Assembly: GCA_002409965.1 (NCBI GenBank)
Contig: DHON01000080.1
Location: forward strand, 1 to 26,940
Origin: Firmicutes bacterium UBA5389
GTDB lineage: Bacteria; Bacillota; DTU025
DNA length: 26,940 nucleotides
Direction: 5' to 3'
Numbering within the stretch: the stretch's first letter is position 1; the number at the start of each line of letters is the position of its first letter. Below, piece after piece: positions 1-6,742 of the stretch. Under the pieces are notes generated by a model, which worked only from the letters and a program-made list of their open reading frames with translations, did not search any database and was not told where the DNA came from. The position numbers and the translations under genes were made by a program.

Positions 1-138
1 GCCATACGAGCCCTCTGCGATGCCGGATGACAGCATGCCCACTCTGCGCGGGATACCCAACTGCAGCAGTCTACTGTATACTTCTATGTGAACACTGGGA
101 TGTGCTGGGTCTTTAGGAGAATCAGCCTTTCTGAGCAT
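1..138 (-). CDS. Partial unrecognised protein, N-terminal 46 residues, runs off left edge
   Basis: An open frame starts at an ATG at 138, inside the last codons of sdaAA (17-nt overlap), and stays open to position 1. It reads MLRKADSPKDPAHPSVHIEV, followed by a segment containing LLQLGIPRRVGML and ending SSGIAEGSYG. The shift from a polar start to a Leu/Gly/Ile-rich stretch looks like real protein, and the overlap suggests it is the next gene of the serine dehydratase operon. No good Shine-Dalgarno precedes the ATG, so translation may be coupled to sdaAA. I do not recognise the family. Chance openness over 46 codons in GC-rich DNA is possible, so confidence is modest. Confidence 0.4.
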   Translation of the reverse strand, partial: MLRKADSPKDPAHPSVHIEVYSRLLQLGIPRRVGMLSSGIAEGSYG

Positions 139-1033
139 GGCATTCGGCCTGATCATCGCAGGCGTTGATCTCCGTGGCTATACGCTTGCCGGTGGGGGTG
201 GCAGCCAGCCCGCCGATGGCGGTCTCACGGAGAGATACCGGCAGTTCTCGGCCGATTGCCCCCATGGCCTGTATCACCTCATCGGCCGGTATGACACTCC
301 GAATGCCAGCCAAAGCCATGTCGGCCGCGGCCAGCGCCACAGCGACCGATGTGGCATTCCGCTTTATGCACGGAACCTCGACCAATCCGGCCACAGGGTC
401 GCACACCAGACCCAGAAGCCCTTTAAAAGCCAGGGCTACTGCGTTAGTGCACTGCTCAGGCGTGCCCCCGGCGATCTGGACTGCCGCAGCCGCCGCCATG
501 GCCGCCGCCGCTCCGCATTCTGCCTGACACCCGCCGGCAGCCCCCGCCAGAGTGCTGCTGCGCGCGATGACCGCGCCCACACCGCCCGCTGCGAATAGGG
601 CGTCTACAAGCTCCGAATCTCCGATACCCCGGATCTCGCCCACCGAGAGCAGCACCCCGGGAAGTATTCCGCACGACCCGGCAGTGGGCGCCGCCACGAT
701 CCGGCCCATGCCTGCATTCACCTCCGCCACCGCCAGGGCATATGCAATAGCGCTGCCGAGCGGCTCTCCCCCGATGAGCATGGGGGCGCCCGCAGTCCGC
801 CGCGCCTCGGCCATCCGCCGCGCATCTCCCCCGGTCAACCCGCTCCTGGATCGAACGCCCGCAAGCCCCCGCCCGACTGCATCGCGCATGACGGCTAGCC
901 TCTCCTGCATCTTTCGGTTGAGAGCATCCTGCGACTCGCCCGAGTCCAGCGCCTCCTGCTCGCGCACGGCAGCGCCAATCGTGAGCGAGCGAGATGTCGC
1001 AGCATCAGTCAGCTCGACAATTGACGTATACAT
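122..1033 (-). CDS. sdaAA: L-serine dehydratase, iron-sulfur dependent, alpha subunit
   Basis: This is the catalytic subunit of the two-subunit [4Fe-4S] L-serine dehydratase, which deaminates L-serine to pyruvate and ammonia in the cytoplasm. The 303-residue length is normal for the family. Cys169 (GCQAEC), Cys211 (CDPVAG) and Cys222 (VEVPC) sit where the cluster-binding cysteines of the family lie, and the C-terminal GGLAATPTGKRI block is typical. An earlier conserved block, APTAGSCGILPG, lies around residues 115-125. The ATG is preceded by GGAAGGAG at about 9 nt spacing. The gene lies 25 nt downstream of sdaAB, so the two subunits are co-transcribed. It probably feeds serine carbon to pyruvate together with the upstream peptidase-like amidohydrolase. 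Identification is firm. Confidence 0.95.
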   Translation of the reverse strand: MYTSIVELTDAATSRSLTIGAAVREQEALDSGESQDALNRKMQERLAVMRDAVGRGLAGVRSRSGLTGGDARRMAEARRTAGAPMLIGGEPLGSAIAYALAVAEVNAGMGRIVAAPTAGSCGILPGVLLSVGEIRGIGDSELVDALFAAGGVGAVIARSSTLAGAAGGCQAECGAAAAMAAAAAVQIAGGTPEQCTNAVALAFKGLLGLVCDPVAGLVEVPCIKRNATSVAVALAAADMALAGIRSVIPADEVIQAMGAIGRELPVSLRETAIGGLAATPTGKRIATEINACDDQAECHAQKG

Positions 1034-1058
1034 CCGGTCATTCTCCTTCCCGTCCGGC

Positions 1059-1730
1059 TCACGCCGACACCACAGGCGGCAGCGCGATGACAGTTTCGAT
1101 ACCCGAGATCCGGGTGATCAGCGCCCGGGCCTCCCTCGACACGGGCTGGTCAAGTTCAATGATGGCAAGCGCTCGCGCGCGACGCCCTTCTCGCGATACC
1201 CGCATCGTCGCGATATTGACGTCTTCGGTTGCCAGAAGCGAGGTGATCTTGGCTATCACTCCAGGCTGGTCGCGGTAGGACGCAATCAGAGCGTGGCTTG
1301 TTCCAGCGAAATCCACGTCAAACCGGTCTATCCTGGTTATCAGAATGTTGCCGCCGCCGACTGACGAACCTCCTACCGTGGTCCGCAAGCCATTGGGACC
1401 CGTGAGGTCCATCAGTACGCTGTTTGGGTGAACATCGCCCAAGTCGGCGCCGGCGAACGAGAACTCCATGCCCTGCTCGCAGGCGACACGGAATGAACCC
1501 GGGATCCGTTCGTCATCCGGACGCATTCCGAGAATGCCCGCGATGAGAGCAACGTCTGTGCCGTGGCCCCTGTACGTCTGCGCAAATGATCCGTGCAGCG
1601 TCAGATCGGCCCTAGACGGCTGGCCGCCTACGATCGCCCGTCCCGCCAACCCGAGCCGCACCGCGCCCGCGGTGTGCGAAGAAGACGGCCCTACCATTAT
1701 CGGCCCGATGATATCGAAAACGCCATTCAC
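1059..1730 (-). CDS. sdaAB: L-serine dehydratase, iron-sulfur dependent, beta subunit
   Basis: This is the beta subunit partner of SdaAA. From the chosen start it is 223 residues, about the usual family length of ~220. The N-terminal FDIIGPIMVGPSSSHTAG signature occupies residues 5-22, GGSSVGGG lies near residue 120, and an ACT-type domain covers roughly residues 145-215 (RDQPGVIAKI onward), a fold that often senses amino acids. The reading frame is open upstream to 1904, but I place the start at the GTG at 1730. GGAGGGG lies about 10 nt upstream of it, and the family begins only a few residues before FDIIGP. ATGs at 1748, 1790 and 1904 have weaker ribosome sites and would add a non-homologous tail. 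It is co-transcribed with sdaAA, 25 nt downstream. Confidence 0.93.
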   Translation of the reverse strand: MNGVFDIIGPIMVGPSSSHTAGAVRLGLAGRAIVGGQPSRADLTLHGSFAQTYRGHGTDVALIAGILGMRPDDERIPGSFRVACEQGMEFSFAGADLGDVHPNSVLMDLTGPNGLRTTVGGSSVGGGNILITRIDRFDVDFAGTSHALIASYRDQPGVIAKITSLLATEDVNIATMRVSREGRRARALAIIELDQPVSREARALITRISGIETVIALPPVVSA

Positions 1731-1957
1731 GTCGGCCTGCCCCTCCATTGCAGCCAATTCGATTGCGGCTCGATGTCGCACATCGGCCATCCCGGCCACT
1801 CTGAGCTTTTCGCTCAATCGCCCGATTATCCTGCATATCGCCTCGCAAGACAGAGCCCGGGCCAGGCGCATCGGCCCATTGAGCCCACCGCCTGACCCGG
1901 GCATCTCAGCGCAAGCCCCCGACCGCGAACCCCGGCAGCAGGGAGGGCTTGCCTACT
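1731..1957. other. Leader between the amidohydrolase and sdaAB
   Basis: About 227 nt lie between the amidohydrolase stop and the likely sdaAB GTG start. The stretch stays open in the sdaAB frame but does not look homologous to the family. On the minus strand it can form two small stem-loops: a 6-bp stem at 1771-1785 (CGATGT/ACATCG, 3-nt loop) and a 5-bp stem TGAGC/GCTCA with a GAAAA loop near 1801-1815. An 8-bp inverted repeat (GCAAGCCC/GGGCTTGC) lies around 1912-1950 with a long loop and no T-run. I see no convincing promoter or terminator. It could be a leader controlling sdaAB, but that is inference. Confidence 0.3.
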
Positions 1958-3676
1958 CTACTGAGCGTGCACGTAGCCGTAGAACCAGGTATCGCCGCCC
2001 TTACTCGCATCGATGAACGTTATCTTCAGGCGCTGACCGACGTCCACCTTGCCCTGGATCTTGAAGGCGTACTCCGCCGGCGCCTGCGGACCAGCTTCCG
2101 CGCCCGTCGAGGCCGGCAGGATGTAGCTGGCAAGCTCGTCGCCTTCCATCGATGAGATGACGATGATATCGCCTGCGTCCTCAGCAAAAGCTGTCTCGGC
2201 GGACTTGACACTGACAGCCCCGTCGGCGGCCGACACCGTGATGCCCGGCGCCTCAGGGTAGGCCACCTCAGGTATCATCGCCTTGCCCTCATACGGCGGC
2301 ATTCCCTTCATTCTCTCTGCGAACTCCGCCTTCACACCGGCCAACGACTCCGGATTGGTCAGAAGCTCGATAGCCATCACCGCCAGAGCCTTGGACGCCT
2401 GCACCGCGCCTTCGAAGCCGTACACCGCTCCGCTCTGCACAGCGGCTTCAGATGAATGCCCGGCCGTTCCAGGCGCCCACGTAGCCACTCCCAGAGTGGT
2501 GCTGGGCGTCTTCCAGGTGACATCGCCTATGGGGTTGGATCCGAAGCTCTGACTGCCAGTGGGTTCCTTGATGGCTTTGTCGGGCATTCCACTGATTCCG
2601 AGCGCCTTCATCTGCGCAACCTGGTCATCGGCGAACTCGAGAGGCCCGACCGACTTTATCGAGTCCATCGCCAGCAGCGCCAACGACTTGCTGGGAACCT
2701 TGTTGTATATCCCCGAGCTGAACCCGATCTCGAACTCAGTGCCTGTAGCGAGCGCGGCCGCCTTGGCGCAGTCGTCGATACGCTTCCTGGCGTAGGCCAC
2801 GTCGGGATACTTAGGTGCCCGTATGAAGTAACGGCTGGCGGCGGTAGCAGGCACGATGTTAGGCGCGGCACCGCCATCGGTGATCACGTAGTGTATCCTC
2901 ATCTCCTGGATCAAGTGCTCACGCAGGTAGTTCACTGCGACATTCATGATCTCCACAGCGTCCAGCGCGCTCAGGCCTTTCTCCGGAGCAGCGGAAGCAT
3001 GCGCGGCCTTGCCCTTGAACTTGTACTCTACATGATCCATGGCCATCGTGCTTCCGAACTCAGAAGTATTCTCCGTTCCTGCATGAAAGCTCAGGAGAAC
3101 GTCGACATCATCGTAATACCCGGCGGCGGCGACCAGGGGCGCCACGTCCCACACTTCTTCCGCAGGGTTGATGAACACTTTGATCGTCCCCGGAATCTGG
3201 TGCGACTCCATTGCGCTCTTGATAGACATGGCGGCAACCACACCCGCTGCGGTGTTGAGGTTATGACCGCACGCATGCCCAACACCGGGCAGAGCGTCAA
3301 TGTCCTCATATATGCCCAGGACCGGCTGGCCCGAACCCCAGGTGGCCACGAGACAGGTGGGGATGTCCGCCGCCGACTGCTTGATCGCAAACCCGGCGCC
3401 TGCGAGCACATCGCCCGCCTTCACGTAGGATTTGTATTCATCCAGCCCTACCTCTGAGTACTCCCAGAGCGACTTGGCGATGTCAACGGTGACGCCCTTG
3501 TTATCCTCCGCGAACTTGATCGCCGCGGCCTTGGCGCTGGAGGCCACAGAAGACACAGTCGTAGACGCATCGGGGCCGGCCGCTCCAACCGCAGCCGAGG
3601 ATGCAAGAATACTCATGTACAATAGACAGACAGCAATGAGACACGCGACAAAACGGCCTTTGATGTTGCATTTCAT
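1958..3676 (-). CDS. Exported M20D-family amidohydrolase (AbgB-like)
   Basis: The protein has 572 residues and resembles the M20D metallo-aminoacylase family, which includes p-aminobenzoyl-glutamate hydrolase subunit B and amino-acid amidohydrolases. These hydrolyse amide bonds to release an amino acid using two metal ions. Visible motifs are YEDIDALPG (123-131), GHACGHN with metal-ligand candidates Cys136 and His138, NPAEE with Glu173/Glu174, SFHAG with His198, and GTAGHSSEA with His407. The first ~33 residues form a signal peptide: Lys/Arg start, a long hydrophobic run, then small residues ending AVGAAG. No lipobox is seen. Residues ~465-572 are an extra Val/Ala/Gly-rich domain beyond the usual family end. 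AbgB proper is cytoplasmic, so export is unusual. The substrate cannot be told from sequence. AAAGGGAG lies about 11 nt before the ATG, and the gene has its own promoter. Confidence 0.85.
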   Translation of the reverse strand: MKCNIKGRFVACLIAVCLLYMSILASSAAVGAAGPDASTTVSSVASSAKAAAIKFAEDNKGVTVDIAKSLWEYSEVGLDEYKSYVKAGDVLAGAGFAIKQSAADIPTCLVATWGSGQPVLGIYEDIDALPGVGHACGHNLNTAAGVVAAMSIKSAMESHQIPGTIKVFINPAEEVWDVAPLVAAAGYYDDVDVLLSFHAGTENTSEFGSTMAMDHVEYKFKGKAAHASAAPEKGLSALDAVEIMNVAVNYLREHLIQEMRIHYVITDGGAAPNIVPATAASRYFIRAPKYPDVAYARKRIDDCAKAAALATGTEFEIGFSSGIYNKVPSKSLALLAMDSIKSVGPLEFADDQVAQMKALGISGMPDKAIKEPTGSQSFGSNPIGDVTWKTPSTTLGVATWAPGTAGHSSEAAVQSGAVYGFEGAVQASKALAVMAIELLTNPESLAGVKAEFAERMKGMPPYEGKAMIPEVAYPEAPGITVSAADGAVSVKSAETAFAEDAGDIIVISSMEGDELASYILPASTGAEAGPQAPAEYAFKIQGKVDVGQRLKITFIDASKGGDTWFYGYVHAQ

Positions 3677-3720
3677 TCTGGACGGGACTCCCTTTCTGCA
3701 TGTAGTAGACTATAGGCTCG

Positions 3721-3749
3721 ATTATAGACCGTATCTTCATGCAATGCAA
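3721..3749 (-). promoter_or_regulatory. SigA-type promoter for the amidohydrolase (and probably sdaAB-sdaAA)
   Basis: On the minus strand TTGCAT (3744-3749) and a perfect TATAAT (3721-3726) are separated by 17 nt. The predicted start of transcription is about 35-40 nt before the ATG at 3676, leaving room for the AAAGGGAG ribosome site. The -35 box matches the consensus only in its first three bases, but spacing and -10 box are ideal. Confidence 0.65.
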
Positions 3750-3837
3750 CCCCATTTTTATGATGCACTCCACGGCATGCAGAAAACACGCGGAGATGGG
3801 CTCCCGGGCGAATGGAAAGCTTTTCGATTGGCTGAGA

Positions 3838-4608
3838 CTAGATCTGCCGTGTCGCTTCCGCCAGGACCTGTTCGAGCCGGAGGATGTCGTCGATCACCAA
3901 GTCGGCCTGGATCGCCAAGTCGGCCTGGATCGCCAAGTCGGCCCGGATCGCCAGGTCGGCCCGGATCGCCAGGTCGGCCCGGTCGACCGCTGCCCGGCCG
4001 ATCCCTGCCTGGCTTCCCGCTGTCTGACCGGCCTTTCGAACCAGCACAGTGCTCATCCCAAACACCGATTTGGCCGTTCGGAGGTTGCGCGGATTGTCCT
4101 CCACCAGCATGCACTGGTCGCCGCTGGCGCCAAGGCGCCTCAGAATCCGACGATATGCCTCCGGATCGGGTTTGGGACAGCAGCCGGCGGCTTCGAAGTC
4201 GAATATGCATTCGAAATGGGAGATTGACACTCCGAGCGCCGACAGTACTCGGCGCGCGTGGCTTTGACTTGCGTTGGTGAAGATGGCCTTAGGCGGGCGC
4301 AGGCGCGCCAGCATCCTGTCGAGTTCAGGATTGGGCCTTATGTACTCTGAATGCGGCACGGCGTGGACAAACTCCATGTAGTCGCCCACGTCCACTCCGT
4401 GCAGCCTGCGCAGGCCGTCAAGAGTGACGCCGTACTCCCTCACATACTCGACGCGGCGCTCTTCAGCCTCAGCCCGCGACCAGCCCAGTCGGACCATCAT
4501 GTACTCCACGATCCGGTCGCGGATTAGGTTCATGAGCCCGTTGGAGGACGGGTACAGCGTCTCATCCAGGTCAAAAAGGACGAACTCAGGAGTTCTCACG
4601 GGTGTCAC
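3838..4608 (-). CDS. HAD-superfamily hydrolase, pyrimidine 5'-nucleotidase-like, with C-terminal hexapeptide repeat
   Basis: The protein has 256 residues. The opening FDLDETLYPSSNGL (12-25) holds the HAD nucleophile Asp13 and the acid/base Asp15. The pattern DxDxTLYPxSxGL is typical of the pyrimidine 5'-nucleotidase (Sdt1-like) subgroup, which dephosphorylates UMP or CMP and related compounds. Motif II is FTNAS (110-114), motif III Lys146 in KPDPEAY, and motif IV VEDNPRNL (169-176), so the catalytic set is complete. Near the C-terminus, residues 211-234 are four tandem copies of ADLAI[R/Q] encoded by 18-bp DNA repeats, followed by ADLVIDDILRLEQVL, which looks like the normal family ending. 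The start is a GTG with GAGGGAG 7 nt upstream. The gene follows sigH by only 12 nt, so the two are co-transcribed. Specificity for pyrimidine nucleotides is inferred from motif style. Confidence 0.85.
   Translation of the reverse strand: MTPVRTPEFVLFDLDETLYPSSNGLMNLIRDRIVEYMMVRLGWSRAEAEERRVEYVREYGVTLDGLRRLHGVDVGDYMEFVHAVPHSEYIRPNPELDRMLARLRPPKAIFTNASQSHARRVLSALGVSISHFECIFDFEAAGCCPKPDPEAYRRILRRLGASGDQCMLVEDNPRNLRTAKSVFGMSTVLVRKAGQTAGSQAGIGRAAVDRADLAIRADLAIRADLAIQADLAIQADLVIDDILRLEQVLAEATRQI
3901..3990. repeat. 18-bp tandem repeat inside the HAD gene
   Basis: Four intact units lie at 3901-3918, 3919-3936, 3937-3954 and 3955-3972. The first two are identical (GTCGGCCTGGATCGCCAA); the last two are identical to each other and differ from the first pair at two positions. 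A degraded fifth unit follows to 3990. The 18-bp period keeps the frame, so copy-number changes add or remove six residues without breaking the protein. Confidence 0.9.
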
Positions 4609-4620
4609 CGTCCGACTCCC

Positions 4621-5265
4621 TCACTCATTGCGCTTTTCAATATACCGTTCCAGCTTGCGCTTGACTCGCTGCAGGGCGTTGTCGATGGACTTGACGTGCC
4701 TGCAGAGCTCCTGAGCGATCTCCTGATACGACTTCCCATCGAGGTAGGCATTGAGGACCTCTCTCTCGAGTTCGCTCAAGAATTCGCCCATTTTGCTCTC
4801 AATGTCGATGAACTCCTCCCGGCTGATCACCAGTTCCTCAGGGTCGGTGATCTTGTTGCCGGATAGCACGTCGAGCAGGGTCCGGTCGGATTCTTCATCG
4901 TAGATGGGCTTGTTGAGTGATACGTAGGAGTTCAGCGGTATATGTTTCTGCCTGGTGGCAGTCTTAATCGCCGTAATGATCTGACGAGTTATACAGAGTT
5001 CAGCGAAGGCTCGAAAGGACGCGAGCTTGTCCGGCTTGAAGTCGCGAATCGCCTTGTACAGGCCGATCATGCCCTCTTGGATGATATCCTCCCTGTCGGC
5101 GCCGATAAGGAAATACGAGCGCGCTTTGGCCCTCACGAAATTCTTGTACTTGTTGATGAGATATTCCTCAGCGATGCGATCACCAAGCCTGGCGTGCTCT
5201 ACGATCTGCTCATCAGCGAGTTCCTCGTAGCTGATGTAGACTTCATGTTGCAGGTTGACGCTCAA
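4621..5265 (-). CDS. sigH: RNA polymerase sporulation sigma factor SigH (Spo0H)
   Basis: SigH directs RNA polymerase to promoters used in the transition to stationary phase and early sporulation. The 214-residue protein has sigma region 2 with EDIIQEGMIGLYKAIRDF (59-76), followed by residues 80-105 that include FRAFAELCITRQI, and a region 4 helix-turn-helix (SYQEIAQELCRHVKSIDNAL, 179-198). These match SigH rather than other small sigma factors. The start is a TTG: GGGAGGGG lies 6 nt upstream and no better start exists nearby, so low translation initiation may be part of its control. It has its own promoter about 180 nt upstream. In Bacillus the next genes would be rpmG-secE-nusG; here a HAD hydrolase follows instead. 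Its presence suggests, without proving, a sporulating host. Confidence 0.95.
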   Translation of the reverse strand: MSVNLQHEVYISYEELADEQIVEHARLGDRIAEEYLINKYKNFVRAKARSYFLIGADREDIIQEGMIGLYKAIRDFKPDKLASFRAFAELCITRQIITAIKTATRQKHIPLNSYVSLNKPIYDEESDRTLLDVLSGNKITDPEELVISREEFIDIESKMGEFLSELEREVLNAYLDGKSYQEIAQELCRHVKSIDNALQRVKRKLERYIEKRNE

Positions 5266-5513
5266 TTACGTCCCCTCCCGAAAGCGAAGCTTGAAAAGGA
5301 GAGCAACTATGCTCGTGATTGACTGTAATGAATCACCCCCGGCGGGACCGTTATGATGGACCTCTTTGACAACGCCGCGATGGGCGCACAGATAAGCTCG
5401 ATTGCGGCGGGCATAATTCTGAGGCTGACCCCGAAACCATGGTCATTATACCCCAGTGCGTCAGAGCCAGTCAAGCCAGCCCCCTGGCGTCAGTTTCCCG
5501 TCTGACTGGATTT
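5266..5513. other. Intergenic leader upstream of sigH
   Basis: This 248-nt gap between rlmB and sigH contains the sigH promoter and about 180 nt of untranslated leader. In the leader a 5-bp stem (GAGCA/TGCTC, 4-nt loop) followed by TCCTTTTC lies near 5298-5318. Just after the rlmB stop are two weak 5-bp stems (GTCAG/CTGAC and GCCAG/CTGGC) with no T-run. No gene is seen. The yacP (NYN-domain) gene found here in Bacillus is missing. Confidence 0.5.
5445..5474 (-). promoter_or_regulatory. SigA-type promoter for sigH
   Basis: On the minus strand TTGACT (5469-5474) and a perfect TATAAT (5445-5450) are separated by 18 nt. This is one of the best matches to the vegetative consensus in the window and lies upstream of sigH with no intervening gene. 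It implies sigH transcription independent of the upstream rlmB operon. Confidence 0.75.
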
Positions 5514-6317
5514 TTATGGCCTTGGCTCCGGTAGCTGCCGCCCGTCTGCCAATTGCGCCTGGTTTGCAGCGCGCTGCCGCACAATCTCGAACGCCGTCAC
5601 CGCCCATGCCACACCGGCATTGAGAGAGCCTACACGCCCTGCCATAGGTATGGACACTGTGAAATCACACGCTTCGCCAACCAATCGCGACATGCCTTTG
5701 CCCTCGTTTCCCACTACCACGGCGATCGGACCTGTCAGGTCCGCCTCGAACAGGCTCCGGTCGGCATCGGGAGCAGTGCCCACTACCCACGCCCCTGCCT
5801 GTTTCAACTGCTCAATTCCCCTGGTGAGGTTGGTCACCCGTGCAACAGGCGTGTATGCCGCCGCACCAGCAGAGGCCGCAGCCACCGCCGGACTCACCTG
5901 CGATCCCCGGCGCGATGGAATGACGACGCCGTGCGCGCCTGCCGCATCCGCAGTCCGAATGATCGAACCCAGATTCTGCGGGTCCTCTATGCCGTCCAGC
6001 ACCGAAACGAAAAGCTCCTCGCCGGCATCGCGGGCTCGCCGCACAAGATCGTCCAGTTCAACATAGTTGATGGGAGACACGTAAGCCGCCACTCCCTGGT
6101 GCGTTCCCCCTCCGGCCTCGCGCACGATCCGGTCCAGGGCGGCCCTTTCGACCTCCGCCACAGGCACGCGCAGCTTACGCGCCATGGCGACTATTCTCGG
6201 ATCAGCCCCGCCGCGCGCGACTACAACGCGGTTGAAGTCGCGCCCCGATTCCAGCGCTTCCATCACCGGACGGCGTCCCCATATCACATAGGCCTGGCCT
6301 GATTGCGTCTCAGTCAT
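5514..6317 (-). CDS. rlmB: 23S rRNA 2'-O-methyltransferase, TrmH/SpoU family (RlmB)
   Basis: The 267-residue protein is a SPOUT-class RNA ribose methyltransferase, expected to use S-adenosylmethionine to methylate 23S rRNA (Gm2251 in E. coli). Residues ~10-80 form the substrate-binding domain (VIWGRRPVMEAL). The knotted methyltransferase domain follows with motif 1 DPQNLGSIIRTA (112-123), motif 2 GNEGKGM (203-209) and motif 3 IPMAGRVGSLNAGVA (223-237). Motif 3 more often reads SLNxSVA, so Gly235 for Ser is a small deviation. Its ATG overlaps the mrnC stop by 4 nt (ATGA), indicating translational coupling. A B. subtilis relative (yacO) sits in the same cysS-mrnC-rlmB-sigH order. Confidence 0.92.
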   Translation of the reverse strand: MTETQSGQAYVIWGRRPVMEALESGRDFNRVVVARGGADPRIVAMARKLRVPVAEVERAALDRIVREAGGGTHQGVAAYVSPINYVELDDLVRRARDAGEELFVSVLDGIEDPQNLGSIIRTADAAGAHGVVIPSRRGSQVSPAVAAASAGAAAYTPVARVTNLTRGIEQLKQAGAWVVGTAPDADRSLFEADLTGPIAVVVGNEGKGMSRLVGEACDFTVSIPMAGRVGSLNAGVAWAVTAFEIVRQRAANQAQLADGRQLPEPRP

Positions 6318-6742
6318 GTGCCAGCCCCGTCCACGAGGCCTTCTGCCACGGCTAACACCTCTCCTAGGCGCTTGGTCCTGCCGGTTAGGTACAGAAACCC
6401 CAGAAGCGCCTCAAACCCAGTGGCGCAACGGTAATCAGCAGGCCCGGATGTCCGGGGGATGTGCCCGGGCCTCACATTTCGCCCTCGCCTGACCACGTCC
6501 CGCTCGTCCTCTGCAAGGTGATCCATAAGGCGGTGAACCATGGCGGACTGCGACTCGGCGTTGACTGCGCGCTTTGCCAGACGGTGCAGTTCGCTCACCC
6601 GCGAGCCGGCGCCGTGTTCCGCCACGAGCTCCGACCTGATGAACAGCTCCCACACAGCATCGCCCACGTACGCCAGCACCAGCGGCGACACCTCCGCCGC
6701 CTGCCGCTCACCTAGAGACAATCTTCCACCTCGCCCCGTCAC
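6314..6742 (-). CDS. mrnC: Mini-ribonuclease 3 (Mini-III)
   Basis: Mini-III is an RNase III-like nuclease without a double-stranded RNA-binding domain; it matures 23S rRNA ends in Firmicutes. The RNase III signature appears as LAYVGDAVWELFIR, with the catalytic Asp at residue 28 of the chosen product, RRGRN near 85-89, and the second acidic site at Glu111 in FEALLGFLYL. The frame is open to an ATG at 6766, but the GTG at 6742 has GGAGG 6 nt upstream and gives 142 residues, close to B. subtilis MrnC (143). A TTG at 6721 is a weaker alternative. The gene overlaps the end of cysS and the start of rlmB, so all three are translated from one message. Confidence 0.9.
   Translation of the reverse strand: MTGRGGRLSLGERQAAEVSPLVLAYVGDAVWELFIRSELVAEHGAGSRVSELHRLAKRAVNAESQSAMVHRLMDHLAEDERDVVRRGRNVRPGHIPRTSGPADYRCATGFEALLGFLYLTGRTKRLGEVLAVAEGLVDGAGT

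Noticed and set aside
2456..3457. 333-residue open frame on the plus strand
   Set aside because: Antisense shadow of the M20D gene with no recognisable motifs.
3901..3990. Short regularly spaced repeats considered as CRISPR
   Set aside because: The units are contiguous with no spacers and lie in a coding frame; no cas genes are present.
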